Assembly: GCF_019049285.1 (NCBI RefSeq)
Contig: NZ_JAGMUL010000169.1
Coordinates: forward strand, 1-64,000
Source of the DNA: Streptomyces sp. AC550_RSS872
Lineage (GTDB): Bacteria > Actinomycetota > Actinomycetes > Streptomycetales > Streptomycetaceae
Direction of reading: 5' to 3'
DNA length: 64,000 bases
This document shows positions 23,739 through 32,703 of the stretch, one piece after another. The position numbers and the translations under genes are program-made. The notes beneath the pieces were generated by a model, which saw nothing but the letters and a program-made list of their open reading frames with translations, did no database searches and was not told the origin of the DNA. The number at the start of each line of letters is the position of its first letter. Position 1 is the first letter of the stretch.

Positions 23739-25475
23739 TCAGCCGGTGATCACCAGGCCGACGATCTCGTCGTCCGAGAACCACACTCGGACTTCGGGCC
23801 GTCCCCCCGCGAAGGCGGTGTGGACCGCCTGGCGGATCTCCGGGGACGGATGGTTGAGGTTCCGCCAGCCACCGGCCACGAACAGCCGGAGCCTGGGCGG
23901 AAGTTCGCGGGGGTAGGGCAGGAGCTCGTCCCAGTAGCGTTCGGCGAGGCCGGAGCCGACCGCCTGCGGCACCAGACGGTTGACCGCCGCCTTGATGTCG
24001 GGGCGGTTGCCGATCCGCTGGGAGGCGGGCCGGCCCGGCGCGTCCTGCTGCGGGGAACCCGTCGCCCGCAGCACCGCGCGGGCACGTTCCGGGGTCATCG
24101 GCGGCTGGCCCGCGGCGTTGAGCATGCCTTGCAGCGCGGCCAGCGCGCCGACCACGACCGGGGCGGCGGACGACGTCCCCGAGAACGTGTCGGTGTACCA
24201 GGCGATCTCCTCGGGCCCGCCCTGAAGATCGCCGGGCCGGTCCCAGAAGCCGCCGGTCGTCGTCACCTCGCGCCCCCAGCCCTGGGCGTCCACGCGGGCG
24301 CCGTAGTTGGAGAACCCGAGCCGTGAGCGGTCCGGGCCGTGGTCGCGGCCGTGGGTGCCGGGCGGCGGGGCGCCCGCGCCGACCAGGACGGCACCGGAGG
24401 TCGGATTGGACGGGTTGAAGGGGTTGCGCCACGACTCGGGGAACCCGTCCGGGCGGCGCTCGTAGACGGCGTCGTCCAGCGACTCGGCGCCGTTGCCCGC
24501 GGCGGCCACCACGAGGACGCCCTTGGCGGTGGCGTAGCGGACGGCGGCGAGGTCGTCCGGCCACCACTCGAGAGCGATGTAGCCGCGCTGGTCGTCGCGC
24601 TCGGCGTACTCGAACCGGGGCCCCGGGCGGTGCAGTTCGATCAGCACGATGTCGCCGGGGCCCAGCCGCTCGGCCGCCGCGTGGATCGCGGGCGCCGTGC
24701 CGATGCCCTGGAAGGAGGCGGCGGCCGTCACCGTGTCGGGAACGATGCCGGTGATGCCGCACCCGCCCCGGTCGCCGCCGATCACCCCGATCACGGCGGT
24801 GCCGTGGTTGCGCCAGGCGAGGTCGGCCAGCGGGGTGCCGACGACGACGCCGGCCAGCTTGGCGGCCAGATCCTCGTGGCCCAGCTGCCAGGAGCCCTCC
24901 ACGTCGATCACGGTGACGCCCTGACCGGTGCCGCCGGGCCGCTGCCAGGCCCAGTGCGCGTCGACGCCCTCGGGCGCGGGCCGCAGATAGCCCTGCCGGC
25001 CGCTGTAGTCGGGGGTGAGCGGCGAGCCCTCCTTCAGACGCCCGCTCTCCTCCCCGACCTGCCCGATCGAGGCCGGCACCGCACCCGGCTTCACATACGC
25101 CGTGTCGATCCCCGGCAGCGCGGCGATACGGGCCCGCAGCTCCTCGGCCCGGCTCTCCCCGCCGCGCACCCGGTAGAACAGCGCCAGGTCCGGCACGTAC
25201 TCGGCGGCGGCCTGCGGGGCGGCGGCCTGCATCAGCCGCTCCTCGCTGCCGAACAGCGGCTCCAGCGCGAGTTGTTCGTCGCTGAGGAACATGTCGAGGG
25301 CCGACACGTCGGCGCCCGCCGCCGACCGGACGCCTTCGGCCCGGGCCCGCAGCCGGGCCTCCGGCCGGGCGACGACGATCAGCTCCTGCTCGGCTCCTCG
25401 ATAGGTGAATCCCGCTCCGTCGGGCCCCGGCCCGGACGCTCCCGGGCCCTGCGCCGGCTCTGCCTGATCGGTCAT
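23739..25475 (-). CDS. S8-family (subtilisin-like) serine peptidase without signal peptide
   Basis: A 578-aa subtilase with a complete triad: D191 (VTVIDVEGSW), H224 (WRNHGTAVIG), S435 (SGTSSAAP), and oxyanion N328 (AAAGNGAES). The N-terminal 170 residues form a separate domain (ELIVVARPEARLRARAEG; a possible prodomain near 115-135). There is no signal peptide or membrane helix, so it is probably cytoplasmic or needs another export route. The last 50 residues (530-578) match the C-terminal module of the neighbouring Gln-rich protein. GGGAGCGG precedes the ATG at 25475. Substrate and trigger unknown; the shared module suggests the two proteins associate. Confidence 0.88.
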   Translation of the reverse strand: MTDQAEPAQGPGASGPGPDGAGFTYRGAEQELIVVARPEARLRARAEGVRSAAGADVSALDMFLSDEQLALEPLFGSEERLMQAAAPQAAAEYVPDLALFYRVRGGESRAEELRARIAALPGIDTAYVKPGAVPASIGQVGEESGRLKEGSPLTPDYSGRQGYLRPAPEGVDAHWAWQRPGGTGQGVTVIDVEGSWQLGHEDLAAKLAGVVVGTPLADLAWRNHGTAVIGVIGGDRGGCGITGIVPDTVTAAASFQGIGTAPAIHAAAERLGPGDIVLIELHRPGPRFEYAERDDQRGYIALEWWPDDLAAVRYATAKGVLVVAAAGNGAESLDDAVYERRPDGFPESWRNPFNPSNPTSGAVLVGAGAPPPGTHGRDHGPDRSRLGFSNYGARVDAQGWGREVTTTGGFWDRPGDLQGGPEEIAWYTDTFSGTSSAAPVVVGALAALQGMLNAAGQPPMTPERARAVLRATGSPQQDAPGRPASQRIGNRPDIKAAVNRLVPQAVGSGLAERYWDELLPYPRELPPRLRLFVAGGWRNLNHPSPEIRQAVHTAFAGGRPEVRVWFSDDEIVGLVITG

Positions 25476-25785
25476 CGTCTGCCGCTCCCTTCGGTTCCAG
25501 CGGATACCAAGTGCGGGTGGTGCGGCGCGCCTTCGGGGGACAACCAAGCACGCCCGGCCCGGTCCGTCCAGACCTGTTTCGCCAAGTCGGTTTGGAACAA
25601 GTTGAATTGGGCAACGTGTGCAATCCGGCGTGAAAGAGATGTCACGGCCCAATCGGGCCAGATGTGTTCAGTCGTTGTCGAGAGGCTGTCTGCGGCTGCG
25701 GGGGAGCACGGCGTGTGGTGGGGTGGAGGAGTCAGTTGACCGTTGGACCAGCTGCTGGCCGGTCCTGTCCGCGGAAGGACGCACA
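25476..25785. other. Divergent intergenic region, 310 bp
   Basis: No gene is supported. It includes a small dyad GGCCC-AATC-GGGCC near 25645-25658 and lower-GC sequence around 25570-25640, where a promoter for the subtilase would be expected. No consensus promoter was found with confidence. Confidence 0.3.
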
Positions 25786-26760
25786 GTGGCCCCCGAACAC
25801 CGCTCCTTCGCACCTCACCTCAGCCGCCGGAGACTCCTCACGGCAGGCGCCGCCACAGCCGGTGCCGTGCTCGTCGGATCGGCCGGCGCCCCCGCCACCG
25901 CGGCCGGAAGGACCCGGCCCGCCGTGATCCACCTCCCGGACGGCTTCCGCCCGGAGGGCATCACCATCGGCGGCGGACCCTACGCCTACCTCGGCTCGCT
26001 CGGCGACGGCTCGATCTACCGCGCCGACCTGCGCACCGGCGAGGGCGGCATCATCTCGGCCGGACCCGGCACACCCTCGGTCGGCCTCAAACTCGATCAC
26101 CGGGGACGCCTGTTCGTCGCCGGACGCGGCCAGGGCGCCCGCGTCGTGGACGCCCGCACCGGCGAGATCCTCGCCTCCTACGTCCTCACCTCGGCCACCC
26201 CGACATTCGTCAACGACGTGTTCCTGGCCCCGCGCACGGCCTGGTTCACCGACTCCTACCAGCCCGCGCTGTACGCCCTGCCGCTCGGCCGGCACGGCGA
26301 ACTGCCGGACGCGGACGACGTCGTGGCGATCACCCTGAGCGGCGACTGGAGCCAGGTCCCCGGCGAGGTGGTGAACGCCAACGGCATCACGAGCACCCCC
26401 GACGGCTCCGCGCTGCTGGTCGTGCAGTCCGGGGTCGGCGGACTGCACCGTGTGAACCCGCGCACCGGTGTCACCCAGCTCGTCGACCTCGGCGACGCGG
26501 CCCCGCTCACCAACGGCGACGGACTGTTGCTGACCGGGCGCACGCTGTACGTCGTCCAGAACCGGCAGCACGCCATCGACGTGTTCGGGCTCGCCGCCGA
26601 CGGCCGCAGCGGCGCCTTCCAGCGCCGTATCACCGACCCGCTCTTCGACGTGCCGACCACGGCGGCCGCGTACCAGGGCCGCCTCTACCTGCCCAACGCG
26701 CGCTTCACGACGACACCGACACCGGAGACGACGTACGACGTGATCTCCGTGCCCGCGTGA
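25786..26760 (+). CDS. Tat-exported SMP-30/gluconolactonase-like beta-propeller protein
   Basis: A 324-aa secreted protein. The N-terminus has a twin-arginine signal (HLSRRRLLTAG followed by a hydrophobic stretch, cleavage near ATA at about residue 40). The mature part shows repeated propeller-like units (PEGITIGGGPYAYLGSLGDGSIYRADLRTGEGG, NGITSTPDGSALLVVQSG, TNGDGLLLTGRTLYVVQN). SMP-30-like proteins are lactonases or simple binding propellers; the metal ligands are not secure enough to choose. GTG at 25786 follows GGAAGG; longer in-frame starts would bury the Tat signal. Confidence 0.85.
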   Translation: MAPEHRSFAPHLSRRRLLTAGAATAGAVLVGSAGAPATAAGRTRPAVIHLPDGFRPEGITIGGGPYAYLGSLGDGSIYRADLRTGEGGIISAGPGTPSVGLKLDHRGRLFVAGRGQGARVVDARTGEILASYVLTSATPTFVNDVFLAPRTAWFTDSYQPALYALPLGRHGELPDADDVVAITLSGDWSQVPGEVVNANGITSTPDGSALLVVQSGVGGLHRVNPRTGVTQLVDLGDAAPLTNGDGLLLTGRTLYVVQNRQHAIDVFGLAADGRSGAFQRRITDPLFDVPTTAAAYQGRLYLPNARFTTTPTPETTYDVISVPA

Positions 26761-26856
26761 GGATCCTGCCCGCGTGACGATCTCGCCCGGTGACGAAGAG
26801 GGCGGTGCGCAGTCCGCGCACCGCCCTCTTCGCAGCCGTTCCGGTCGTCCGGTCGT

Positions 26857-27843
26857 TCAGTCGTCCGACGACTCGTCGTCGTCCGCGTTGCCCGGCTTCG
26901 GTGGTTTCGGCGGCTTGGTGCGGCCGCTCGGATTGTCCCTCAGGAAGGGGCCGGGGGACTCCCCGCCGTCCGCCGTGGCGTGTCCGCCGGGTGTCGGGCC
27001 GCCGCCGTCCCGGCGTCGCAGATACCGCTCGAACTCGCGGGCGATCGCCTCGCCCGACGCCTCCGGCAGCTCCGCGGTGTCCCGGGCCTCCTCCAGCGAC
27101 TGCACGTACTCCGCGACCTCGCTGTCCTCGGCGGCCAGCTGGTCCACGCCGACCTGCCAGGCGCGCGCGTCCTCGGGCAGCTCGCCCAGCGGGATGCGTA
27201 CGTCGATCAGGTCCTCCAGCCGGTTGATCAGGGCCAGCGTCGCCTTCGGGTTGGGCGGCTGCGAGACGTAGTGCGGCACGGCGGCCCACAGGGACACCGC
27301 CGGGACGCCGGCGTGCGTGCACGCCTCCTGGAGGACTCCGACGATGCCCGTCGGGCCCTCGTACTTGGTCTCCTCCAGGTCCATCCGCTGGGCCAGGTCC
27401 GCGTCGGACGTCGTCCCGCTGATCGGGACCGGACGCGTGTGCGGGGTGTCGCCGAGCAGGGCGCCCAGGATGACCACCAGCTCCACGCCCAGCTCGTGCG
27501 CGAAGCCGAGGAGTTCGTTGCAGAACGAGCGCCAGCGCATGGACGGCTCGATACCTCGGACGAGTACGAGATCACGCGGCTTCTCGCCGCCGACGCGGAC
27601 CACCGACAGCCTGGTCGTGGGCCAAGTGATCTTGCGGACGCCCGCGTCCATCCACACCGTGGGGCGGTTCACCTGGAAGTCGTAGTAGTCCTCGGCGTCC
27701 AGCGCCGCGAACACCTCGCCCTTCCATTCCCTGTCCAGATGCGCGACCGCGGTGGAGGCGGCGTCGCCGGCATCGTTCCAGCCCTCGAACGCGGCCACCA
27801 TGACCGGGTCGATCAGCTCGGGAACCCCCTCGAGCTCGATCAC
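26857..27843 (-). CDS. parJ: PAC2 family protein, probable ParJ
   Basis: A 328-aa protein of the PAC2 (proteasome-assembly-chaperone-like) superfamily: opening IELEGVPELIDPVMVAAFEGWNDAGDAAS, central VILGALLGDTPHTRPVPISG and PTGIVGVLQEACTHAGVPAVSLWAAVPHYV. In S. coelicolor, ParJ (SCO1662) is an actinobacterial signature protein that interacts with ParA during sporulation septation; the location between mshC and glpD, despite inserted genes, matches SCO1662. The C-terminal 45 residues are Gly/Pro/Asp-rich and probably disordered. GGAAGGAGG precedes the GTG at 27843. The ParJ identity is inferred from family and position. Confidence 0.82.
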   Translation of the reverse strand: MIELEGVPELIDPVMVAAFEGWNDAGDAASTAVAHLDREWKGEVFAALDAEDYYDFQVNRPTVWMDAGVRKITWPTTRLSVVRVGGEKPRDLVLVRGIEPSMRWRSFCNELLGFAHELGVELVVILGALLGDTPHTRPVPISGTTSDADLAQRMDLEETKYEGPTGIVGVLQEACTHAGVPAVSLWAAVPHYVSQPPNPKATLALINRLEDLIDVRIPLGELPEDARAWQVGVDQLAAEDSEVAEYVQSLEEARDTAELPEASGEAIAREFERYLRRRDGGGPTPGGHATADGGESPGPFLRDNPSGRTKPPKPPKPGNADDDESSDD

Positions 27844-27984
27844 CCAGTGCCTCCTTCCGACGTGCCCTCGCTTGACCACCCAACCTTACGGCGTGCGGCG
27901 GGGGCGCCCGCAGCCCCCTTGCACGGGGGAGTGAACGGATCACTGCCCCGTTCGCCACCGGGGAACACCCCCCGGGGGCCTCAC

Positions 27985-28656
27985 TCACAGAGTGGACCGC
28001 AGCCACTGCTCCACGCTCGCGATGTGCACCGTCGCCCACGACCTCGCCGCCTCCGCGTCCCGGTCCCGCAGCGCCGCCAGGATCGCCCGGTGCTCGTGCA
28101 GGGTCCGGCTGACCGCGTCCTCCTGGGTCAGCCCGCGCCAGATGCGCGCCCGCGTCGTCGGCCCCGACAGGCCGTCCAGGAGCGAGCACAGCACCGAGTT
28201 CCCCGCGCTCTGCACGATGCCCCGGTGGAACTCCAGGTCGCAGGCGACGAGTTCCTCCACCGACGGATCGTTGCCGAGCTTGTCCAACTGGTTCGCCAGC
28301 GCGCTCAGTTGCTGCTCGCTGATCCGGGACGCGGCCATCGCCGTGGCAGCCGGCTCCAGGATGCGGCGTACGGCGAGGAACTCCAGCACCGTGTCGTCGC
28401 GGTGGAAGTCGACGACGAAGCTCAGCGCCTCCAGCAGCAGCTGCGGATCCAGGCTCGTGACATAGGTGCCGTCGCCCTGCCTTACGTCCAGGATCCGGAT
28501 CAGCGACAGGGCGCGCACGGCCTCCCGCAGGGAGTTGCGGGACAGGCCGAGGTCGGCGGCCAGCTCGCTCTCCTTGGGGAGCCGGTCGCCGGGGCGCAGC
28601 GCGCCTGAGACGATCATGCCCTTGATCTTCTCGATCGCCTCGTCGGTGACTGCCAT
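27985..28656 (-). CDS. GntR-family (FadR subfamily) transcriptional regulator
   Basis: A 223-aa regulator: winged helix at about 1-70 (LGLSRNSLREAVRALSLIRILDVRQGDGTYV) and an FCD domain (CDLEFHRGIVQSAGN contributes metal/ligand residues). It lies 68 bp after the putative MTA deaminase gene on the same strand and may be its last co-transcribed gene, but a strong dyad just upstream of its start suggests its own promoter and self-control. GGGAGG precedes the ATG at 28656; a GTG at 28710 in frame would place the dyad inside the gene and is disfavoured. Effector unknown. Confidence 0.88.
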   Translation of the reverse strand: MAVTDEAIEKIKGMIVSGALRPGDRLPKESELAADLGLSRNSLREAVRALSLIRILDVRQGDGTYVTSLDPQLLLEALSFVVDFHRDDTVLEFLAVRRILEPAATAMAASRISEQQLSALANQLDKLGNDPSVEELVACDLEFHRGIVQSAGNSVLCSLLDGLSGPTTRARIWRGLTQEDAVSRTLHEHRAILAALRDRDAEAARSWATVHIASVEQWLRSTL

Positions 28657-28676
28657 GGCCGCCCTCCCGTCGTTCA

Positions 28677-28696
28677 GGATGTCGTACGAGACATCC
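28677..28696 (-). promoter_or_regulatory. Candidate autoregulatory operator of the GntR gene
   Basis: Perfect 7-bp arms GGATGTC and GACATCC around GTACGA, centred about 30 bp upstream of the chosen start. A second overlapping dyad GAGAC-N7-GTCTC lies at 28688-28704. Confidence 0.5.
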
Positions 28697-28724
28697 GACG
28701 TCTCAGCCACATTATGCGGCCTGA

Positions 28725-30023
28725 TCAGACGAGCGCCTCCAGGTCCGCGATCACCGTCTCCTCGTCCAGCGTCGTCAGCACTCGGTCCCTCATCAGCACC
28801 CGCCCGTCGACGACCGTGTCCCGCACGTCCGCCGAGTGCGCCGCGTACGCCAGGGCGGACCAGGGATCGTGCAGCGGACGCAGATGCGGCGCGCTCAGGT
28901 CGAGCACGATCAGGTCGGCCCGCTTGCCGGCCTCCAGCGAGCCCAGCTCGGCCCCGAGCCCCAGCGCCCGCGCGCCCTCGGCCGTCGCCATGCGTACGGC
29001 TCGCTCGGCGCCGACGGCCGTGGGGTCGCCGCCCGCCTTGTGCACCAGCGCCGCCTGCCGCAGCGCGCCCAGCACGTCCAGGGTGTTGGAGCTGACGGCC
29101 CCGTCCGTGCCGAGCCCGACGGTCACCCCGGCGCTCAGCAGCCGGGGCACCGGCGCGATGCCGCAGCCCAGCTTCAGGTTCGACACCGGACAGTGGGCGA
29201 CGGAGGTGCCGGTGCGGGCGAGTGCCGCGATCTCCGGTCCGGTGAGCTCGACGGCGTGGGCGAGCAGCAGGTCGGGGCCGAGCAGCCCGAGGGAGTCGAG
29301 CAGCTCCACCGGGCGTTTGCCGTGGCGGGCCTCGACGGTGGCGACCTCGGTCGCGTTCTCCGCGGCGTGGATGTGCAGCAGGGCCCCGAACTCCCGCGCC
29401 AGGGCGGCGATCTCGGTGAGCTGGGCGGGGGAGAGGGTGTAGGTGGAGTGCGCGAAGACGACGGGACGCACGCCGTTACGCGCCGGACCCCGGGCCTGAA
29501 GATCCCGGCGGGCCCATGCCATCCGCTCCTCGTAGGCGAGCCTGTCCGGCGGCTCCGGCACGTCCATGAAGGTGGGCCCGGTCAGCAGCCGCCAGCCCGC
29601 CTCACGGGCCGCCCGCTCGGCCGCCTCGTGGAACCAGTACATGTCCAGCGCCGAGGTCACCCCGGCCCGCACGCTCTCGGCCACCGCCACCCGCACCGCC
29701 GCCGCCACGTTCTTCGGCGCCAGCAACTCGGCCTCCCAGCGCAGCACCCGCTCCAGGAAGCCCTGGAGCGTGACGTCGTCGGCTCGGCCGCGCAGCAGGG
29801 TCATCGCGAGGTGGGTGTGCGTGTTGATCAGACCCGGAAGGACGAGACAGCCCGCGGCGTCAATGACCTCCCGCGCCGTGAACCGAGTACACAGCTCTCC
29901 GGCGGAACCGACGGCGACGATCTCGCCCTCCCGCACGGCAACCGCCCCGCCCCGTACGACGGTTCCGGTGTCGTCGACGGTCAGGACGTCACCGCCGTGC
30001 ACCAACAGGTCCACCGCGCTCAC
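28725..30023 (-). CDS. Amidohydrolase, MTA/SAH deaminase-like (MtaD/SsnA group)
   Basis: Cytoplasmic metal-dependent deaminase of 432 aa. Metal ligands are visible: HTH in LINTHTHLAMTLLRG, a His in LLHIHAAENATE, a His in LLLAHAVEL, and the catalytic Asp in VGLGTDGAVSSN. This layout fits MtaD/SsnA/TrzN-type enzymes that deaminate methylthioadenosine, S-adenosylhomocysteine or purines. The operon (nucleoside transporter, nucleoside phosphorylase) and neighbouring mtn genes favour methylthioadenosine to methylthioinosine, which is inference. GTG at 30023 overlaps the phosphorylase stop (GTGA), with a strong GGAGGGGAG upstream. Confidence 0.85.
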   Translation of the reverse strand: MSAVDLLVHGGDVLTVDDTGTVVRGGAVAVREGEIVAVGSAGELCTRFTAREVIDAAGCLVLPGLINTHTHLAMTLLRGRADDVTLQGFLERVLRWEAELLAPKNVAAAVRVAVAESVRAGVTSALDMYWFHEAAERAAREAGWRLLTGPTFMDVPEPPDRLAYEERMAWARRDLQARGPARNGVRPVVFAHSTYTLSPAQLTEIAALAREFGALLHIHAAENATEVATVEARHGKRPVELLDSLGLLGPDLLLAHAVELTGPEIAALARTGTSVAHCPVSNLKLGCGIAPVPRLLSAGVTVGLGTDGAVSSNTLDVLGALRQAALVHKAGGDPTAVGAERAVRMATAEGARALGLGAELGSLEAGKRADLIVLDLSAPHLRPLHDPWSALAYAAHSADVRDTVVDGRVLMRDRVLTTLDEETVIADLEALV

Positions 30024-30796
30024 GCCGCGCTCCCCTCCGCCAGCAGCCGCAGCGCCTCCAGTGACACCACCGCTCCCCGCTGCACACCGGCCGCCACGAC
30101 CTCCCGGTGCGGGTTGTACCCGCCGGTGGCGTCTTCGTCGACGAGTTCGTCGGCGTTGGCGCCGTCCACGACCAGCACGCCTCCGGCGACCAGCCCGCGC
30201 AGCGAGGCCGTCACCAGCAGCGCCGACAGCTCCATCTCGATCGCCGCGAGCCCGGCACCGTCGTACGAGAACAGCGGCAGCGGCCCCGGCTGGAACGCCG
30301 CCCGCGTCCACACGATGCCCCGATGGTGCGGGGCGCCCGCCTCGCGCGCGGCCCGCTGTAGCGCCAGCACCGCTTCGGGGGCGGCCACCGCCGGGTACTC
30401 CGGCGGCAACAGCTGCTGGGTGACCCCGTCGTCCCGTACGGCCGCCTCCGCGATGACGAGATCGCCGTCGCCGATCCCCGGCCGCATCGCACCCGCCGTA
30501 CCGAACCGCAGGAAGGTGTGGACTCCCGCGTCCGCCAGCTCCTGGAAGATCAGGATCGCGCCCGGACCGCCCACCCCGTGCGAGGCGACGGTGACCGGCA
30601 CGCCCTTCCAACTCCCGCTGAACACGCGGTACTCGCGGTGATGGGACACCTCCTGCGCACCGTCCAGCAGAGCGGCGACGGACGCCGCGCGCGCCGGGTC
30701 GCCGACGACGAGCGCGTGCGCGGGGAGTCCGGCGCGGGGTATGCGGGTGACGGGCAGCAGGTCCTGGGGGAGGTTCTGGGGCAGATCCTGGGTCAT
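30020..30796 (-). CDS. Nucleoside phosphorylase (PNP/uridine phosphorylase family)
   Basis: Phosphorolytic cleavage of a nucleoside to base plus (modified) ribose-1-phosphate. The 258-aa protein shows NP-I features: the phosphate loop VVGDPARA, REYRVFSG, FLRFGTAGAM, and the ribose-binding EMELSALL. The sequence looks closer to the hexameric uridine phosphorylase/DeoD type than to trimeric MTA phosphorylases. In this operon it would fit methylthioinosine or methylthioadenosine phosphorolysis giving methylthioribose-1-phosphate, the substrate of the nearby MtnA; general purine salvage is the alternative. ATG at 30796 overlaps the permease stop by 4 bp. Confidence 0.87.
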   Translation of the reverse strand: MTQDLPQNLPQDLLPVTRIPRAGLPAHALVVGDPARAASVAALLDGAQEVSHHREYRVFSGSWKGVPVTVASHGVGGPGAILIFQELADAGVHTFLRFGTAGAMRPGIGDGDLVIAEAAVRDDGVTQQLLPPEYPAVAAPEAVLALQRAAREAGAPHHRGIVWTRAAFQPGPLPLFSYDGAGLAAIEMELSALLVTASLRGLVAGGVLVVDGANADELVDEDATGGYNPHREVVAAGVQRGAVVSLEALRLLAEGSAA

Positions 30797-31659
30797 GTGG
30801 CGGCTCCGGAAGGGCGGATACGGCGACGGCGGCGGGCCGTCGTGAGGAAGAGGGCGCCGAGCGTGACGACGTACGGCGCGGCGTCGGTCGCCTGCTGCGG
30901 CAGACCGAGGCCCTGGAGACGGAAGCCGGCCGCCTCCGCGAGGCCGAACAGCAGGGCGGCCAGCAGGACGCCGACGGGCGCGGCCCGGCCGAGCATGACG
31001 GCGACGACGGCGATCCAGCCCCGGCCCGCCGTCATGTTCTCGGTGAACAAGGTGACGTTGCCGAGCGCGAGTTGGGCGCCGGCCAGCCCGCACAGGACAC
31101 CGGAGGTCAGGATCGCCCCGTACTTGTACGTGACCGGGCTCACCCCGAGCGTCGCCGCCGCGTCCGGGGCCTCGCCGACCCCGCGCAGCCTGAGCCCCCA
31201 CACGTGCCGGGACAGCAGCACCGCGGCCACCGCGACCGCCGCCCACGACAGGTACGCGAGCGGGGTGAAGCCACCGACCAGCGGGAGCCCGGCGAGTGAC
31301 GGGTCGTCGAAGGTGCCCTGCACGCCGAAGACCGTACGCAGCAGGAAGCCGGTCAGGCCGACGGCCAGGAGATTCATGGCCACGCCGAGAACAACCGCGT
31401 CCCCGCGCAGCGTCACCGCACCCACGGCCAGGATCAGCGAGTACGCCGCCGCCGCGAGCGCCGCCGCCGCCACGCCGAGCCAGGCGCTGCCGGTGAACCA
31501 ACTCGTCGCCACCGCCGTGAAGCAGCCCATCAGCATCATGCCTTCGAGGCCGATGTTGAACACGCCCGCCCGCTCGCAGATCGCCCCGCCGAGCGCGGCC
31601 AGCAGAATCGGGGTGAGCGCGCGCAGCGCCGACATCAGCAGATCGGAGTCGAAGAACAT
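30793..31659 (-). CDS. Nucleoside ABC transporter permease 2
   Basis: Inner-membrane permease of 288 aa with about eight to nine hydrophobic segments and the BPD_transp_2 signature AICERAGVFNIGLEGMMLMGCF, as in YufQ/BmpE-type nucleoside permeases. It forms a heterodimer with the neighbouring permease. ATG at 31659 is set 5 bases after GGAGG; a GTG one codon upstream is possible. Starts and stops overlap on both sides in the six-gene minus-strand operon. Confidence 0.9.
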   Translation of the reverse strand: MFFDSDLLMSALRALTPILLAALGGAICERAGVFNIGLEGMMLMGCFTAVATSWFTGSAWLGVAAAALAAAAYSLILAVGAVTLRGDAVVLGVAMNLLAVGLTGFLLRTVFGVQGTFDDPSLAGLPLVGGFTPLAYLSWAAVAVAAVLLSRHVWGLRLRGVGEAPDAAATLGVSPVTYKYGAILTSGVLCGLAGAQLALGNVTLFTENMTAGRGWIAVVAVMLGRAAPVGVLLAALLFGLAEAAGFRLQGLGLPQQATDAAPYVVTLGALFLTTARRRRRIRPSGAAT

Positions 31660-32702
31660 CACACCGCCTCCTTACGACGGTCGAGCCGGCGCCCGGGGAA
31701 GCGCAGCCGGGCCGCCAGGAACACGATCACGATCGCCTGGAGCACCTGCGTCAGCTCGCGCGGCACCTCGGTCGTCCGCTCCATCGCCAGCCCGCCGACC
31801 TGGAGGACCGCGAAGAAGAACGCGGAGATCACCGTGCCGACCGGGGCCGCCATGGCCAGCAGCGCGGCCGTCAGACCCGTCCAGGTGTAGCCCGGCGCGG
31901 TGAGCGAACCGTCGACGAAGCGGTAGGGAAAGCTCAACACCCCGATCGCGCCCACGAGTCCGGCGAGCGCGCCCGAGACGGACATCAACTTCAGCGTCAG
32001 GCCCCGGCGTTCGACACCGGCGTAGGCCGAGAAGCGCGCGTTGAGGCCCGTCATGCGTATTTCGTACCCGATGGCCGTGCGCCGATCCGTGAACCAGTAG
32101 GCGGCCGCCGCGAGGGCGACGAGCACCAGCCCGACGGTCACGGTCGAGTCGCCGAACGCGGGCAGCTCCACCCCGCCGGGCATGGCCCGGGTCTGCGGGA
32201 GGCTGGAGCCGGGCTCCTTGAGCGGATAGCGGGCCAGATAGGAGGCCAGCGACACCGCCGGGTAGCTCAGCAGCAGGCTGCTGACCAGCAGCGGGACGCC
32301 GAGGTGGTTCTCGCACAGGGCGGCGAGGGCCGCGTAGCCGGCGCCGGCCGCCATGCCCGCGAGGAGGGCGAGGACGACGGTCAGGGGCGCGGGCAGCGGC
32401 GAGTACAGGCCGGTCACGGCCGCGGTGATGCCGCCGAGCACCATCTGTCCGTCGCCGCCGAGGTTGATGAGCCGGGCGCGCAGCGGGATCGCCAGGGCGA
32501 GCGCCATGCCGAGCACGCTGGTGGCCGTGGTCAGGGTCGAGCCGATGCCGTCGGCGCCGAGCGCGCCGGTCAGGACCGCCTCGTAGGCCGTGAGCGGGTC
32601 CGCGCCGGTGCCGACGAGGAAGAGCGCGCCGATGAGGACGCCCGCGAGCACGGAGAAGGTGACGGGGGAGCGCAGGGCTCCTGCGATGCGTTGTGAGTTC
32701 AT
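31659..32702 (-). CDS. Nucleoside ABC transporter permease 1
   Basis: Permease of 347 aa with about ten hydrophobic segments; IPLRARLINLGGDGQMVLGGI is the family signature loop that contacts the ATPase. It corresponds to YufP/BmpD-type permeases of basic-membrane-protein (BMP) transporters, which carry purine and pyrimidine nucleosides in studied cases. It starts one base from the ATPase stop and its stop overlaps the next permease, indicating coupled translation. Confidence 0.9.
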   Translation of the reverse strand: MNSQRIAGALRSPVTFSVLAGVLIGALFLVGTGADPLTAYEAVLTGALGADGIGSTLTTATSVLGMALALAIPLRARLINLGGDGQMVLGGITAAVTGLYSPLPAPLTVVLALLAGMAAGAGYAALAALCENHLGVPLLVSSLLLSYPAVSLASYLARYPLKEPGSSLPQTRAMPGGVELPAFGDSTVTVGLVLVALAAAAYWFTDRRTAIGYEIRMTGLNARFSAYAGVERRGLTLKLMSVSGALAGLVGAIGVLSFPYRFVDGSLTAPGYTWTGLTAALLAMAAPVGTVISAFFFAVLQVGGLAMERTTEVPRELTQVLQAIVIVFLAARLRFPGRRLDRRKEAV

Positions 32703-32703
32703 G

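Noticed and set aside
25618..25785. N-terminal extension of the Tat-exported propeller protein
   Set aside because: The longer frame would place about 56 poorly biased residues before the twin-arginine signal; the GTG at 25786 has GGAAGG in place.
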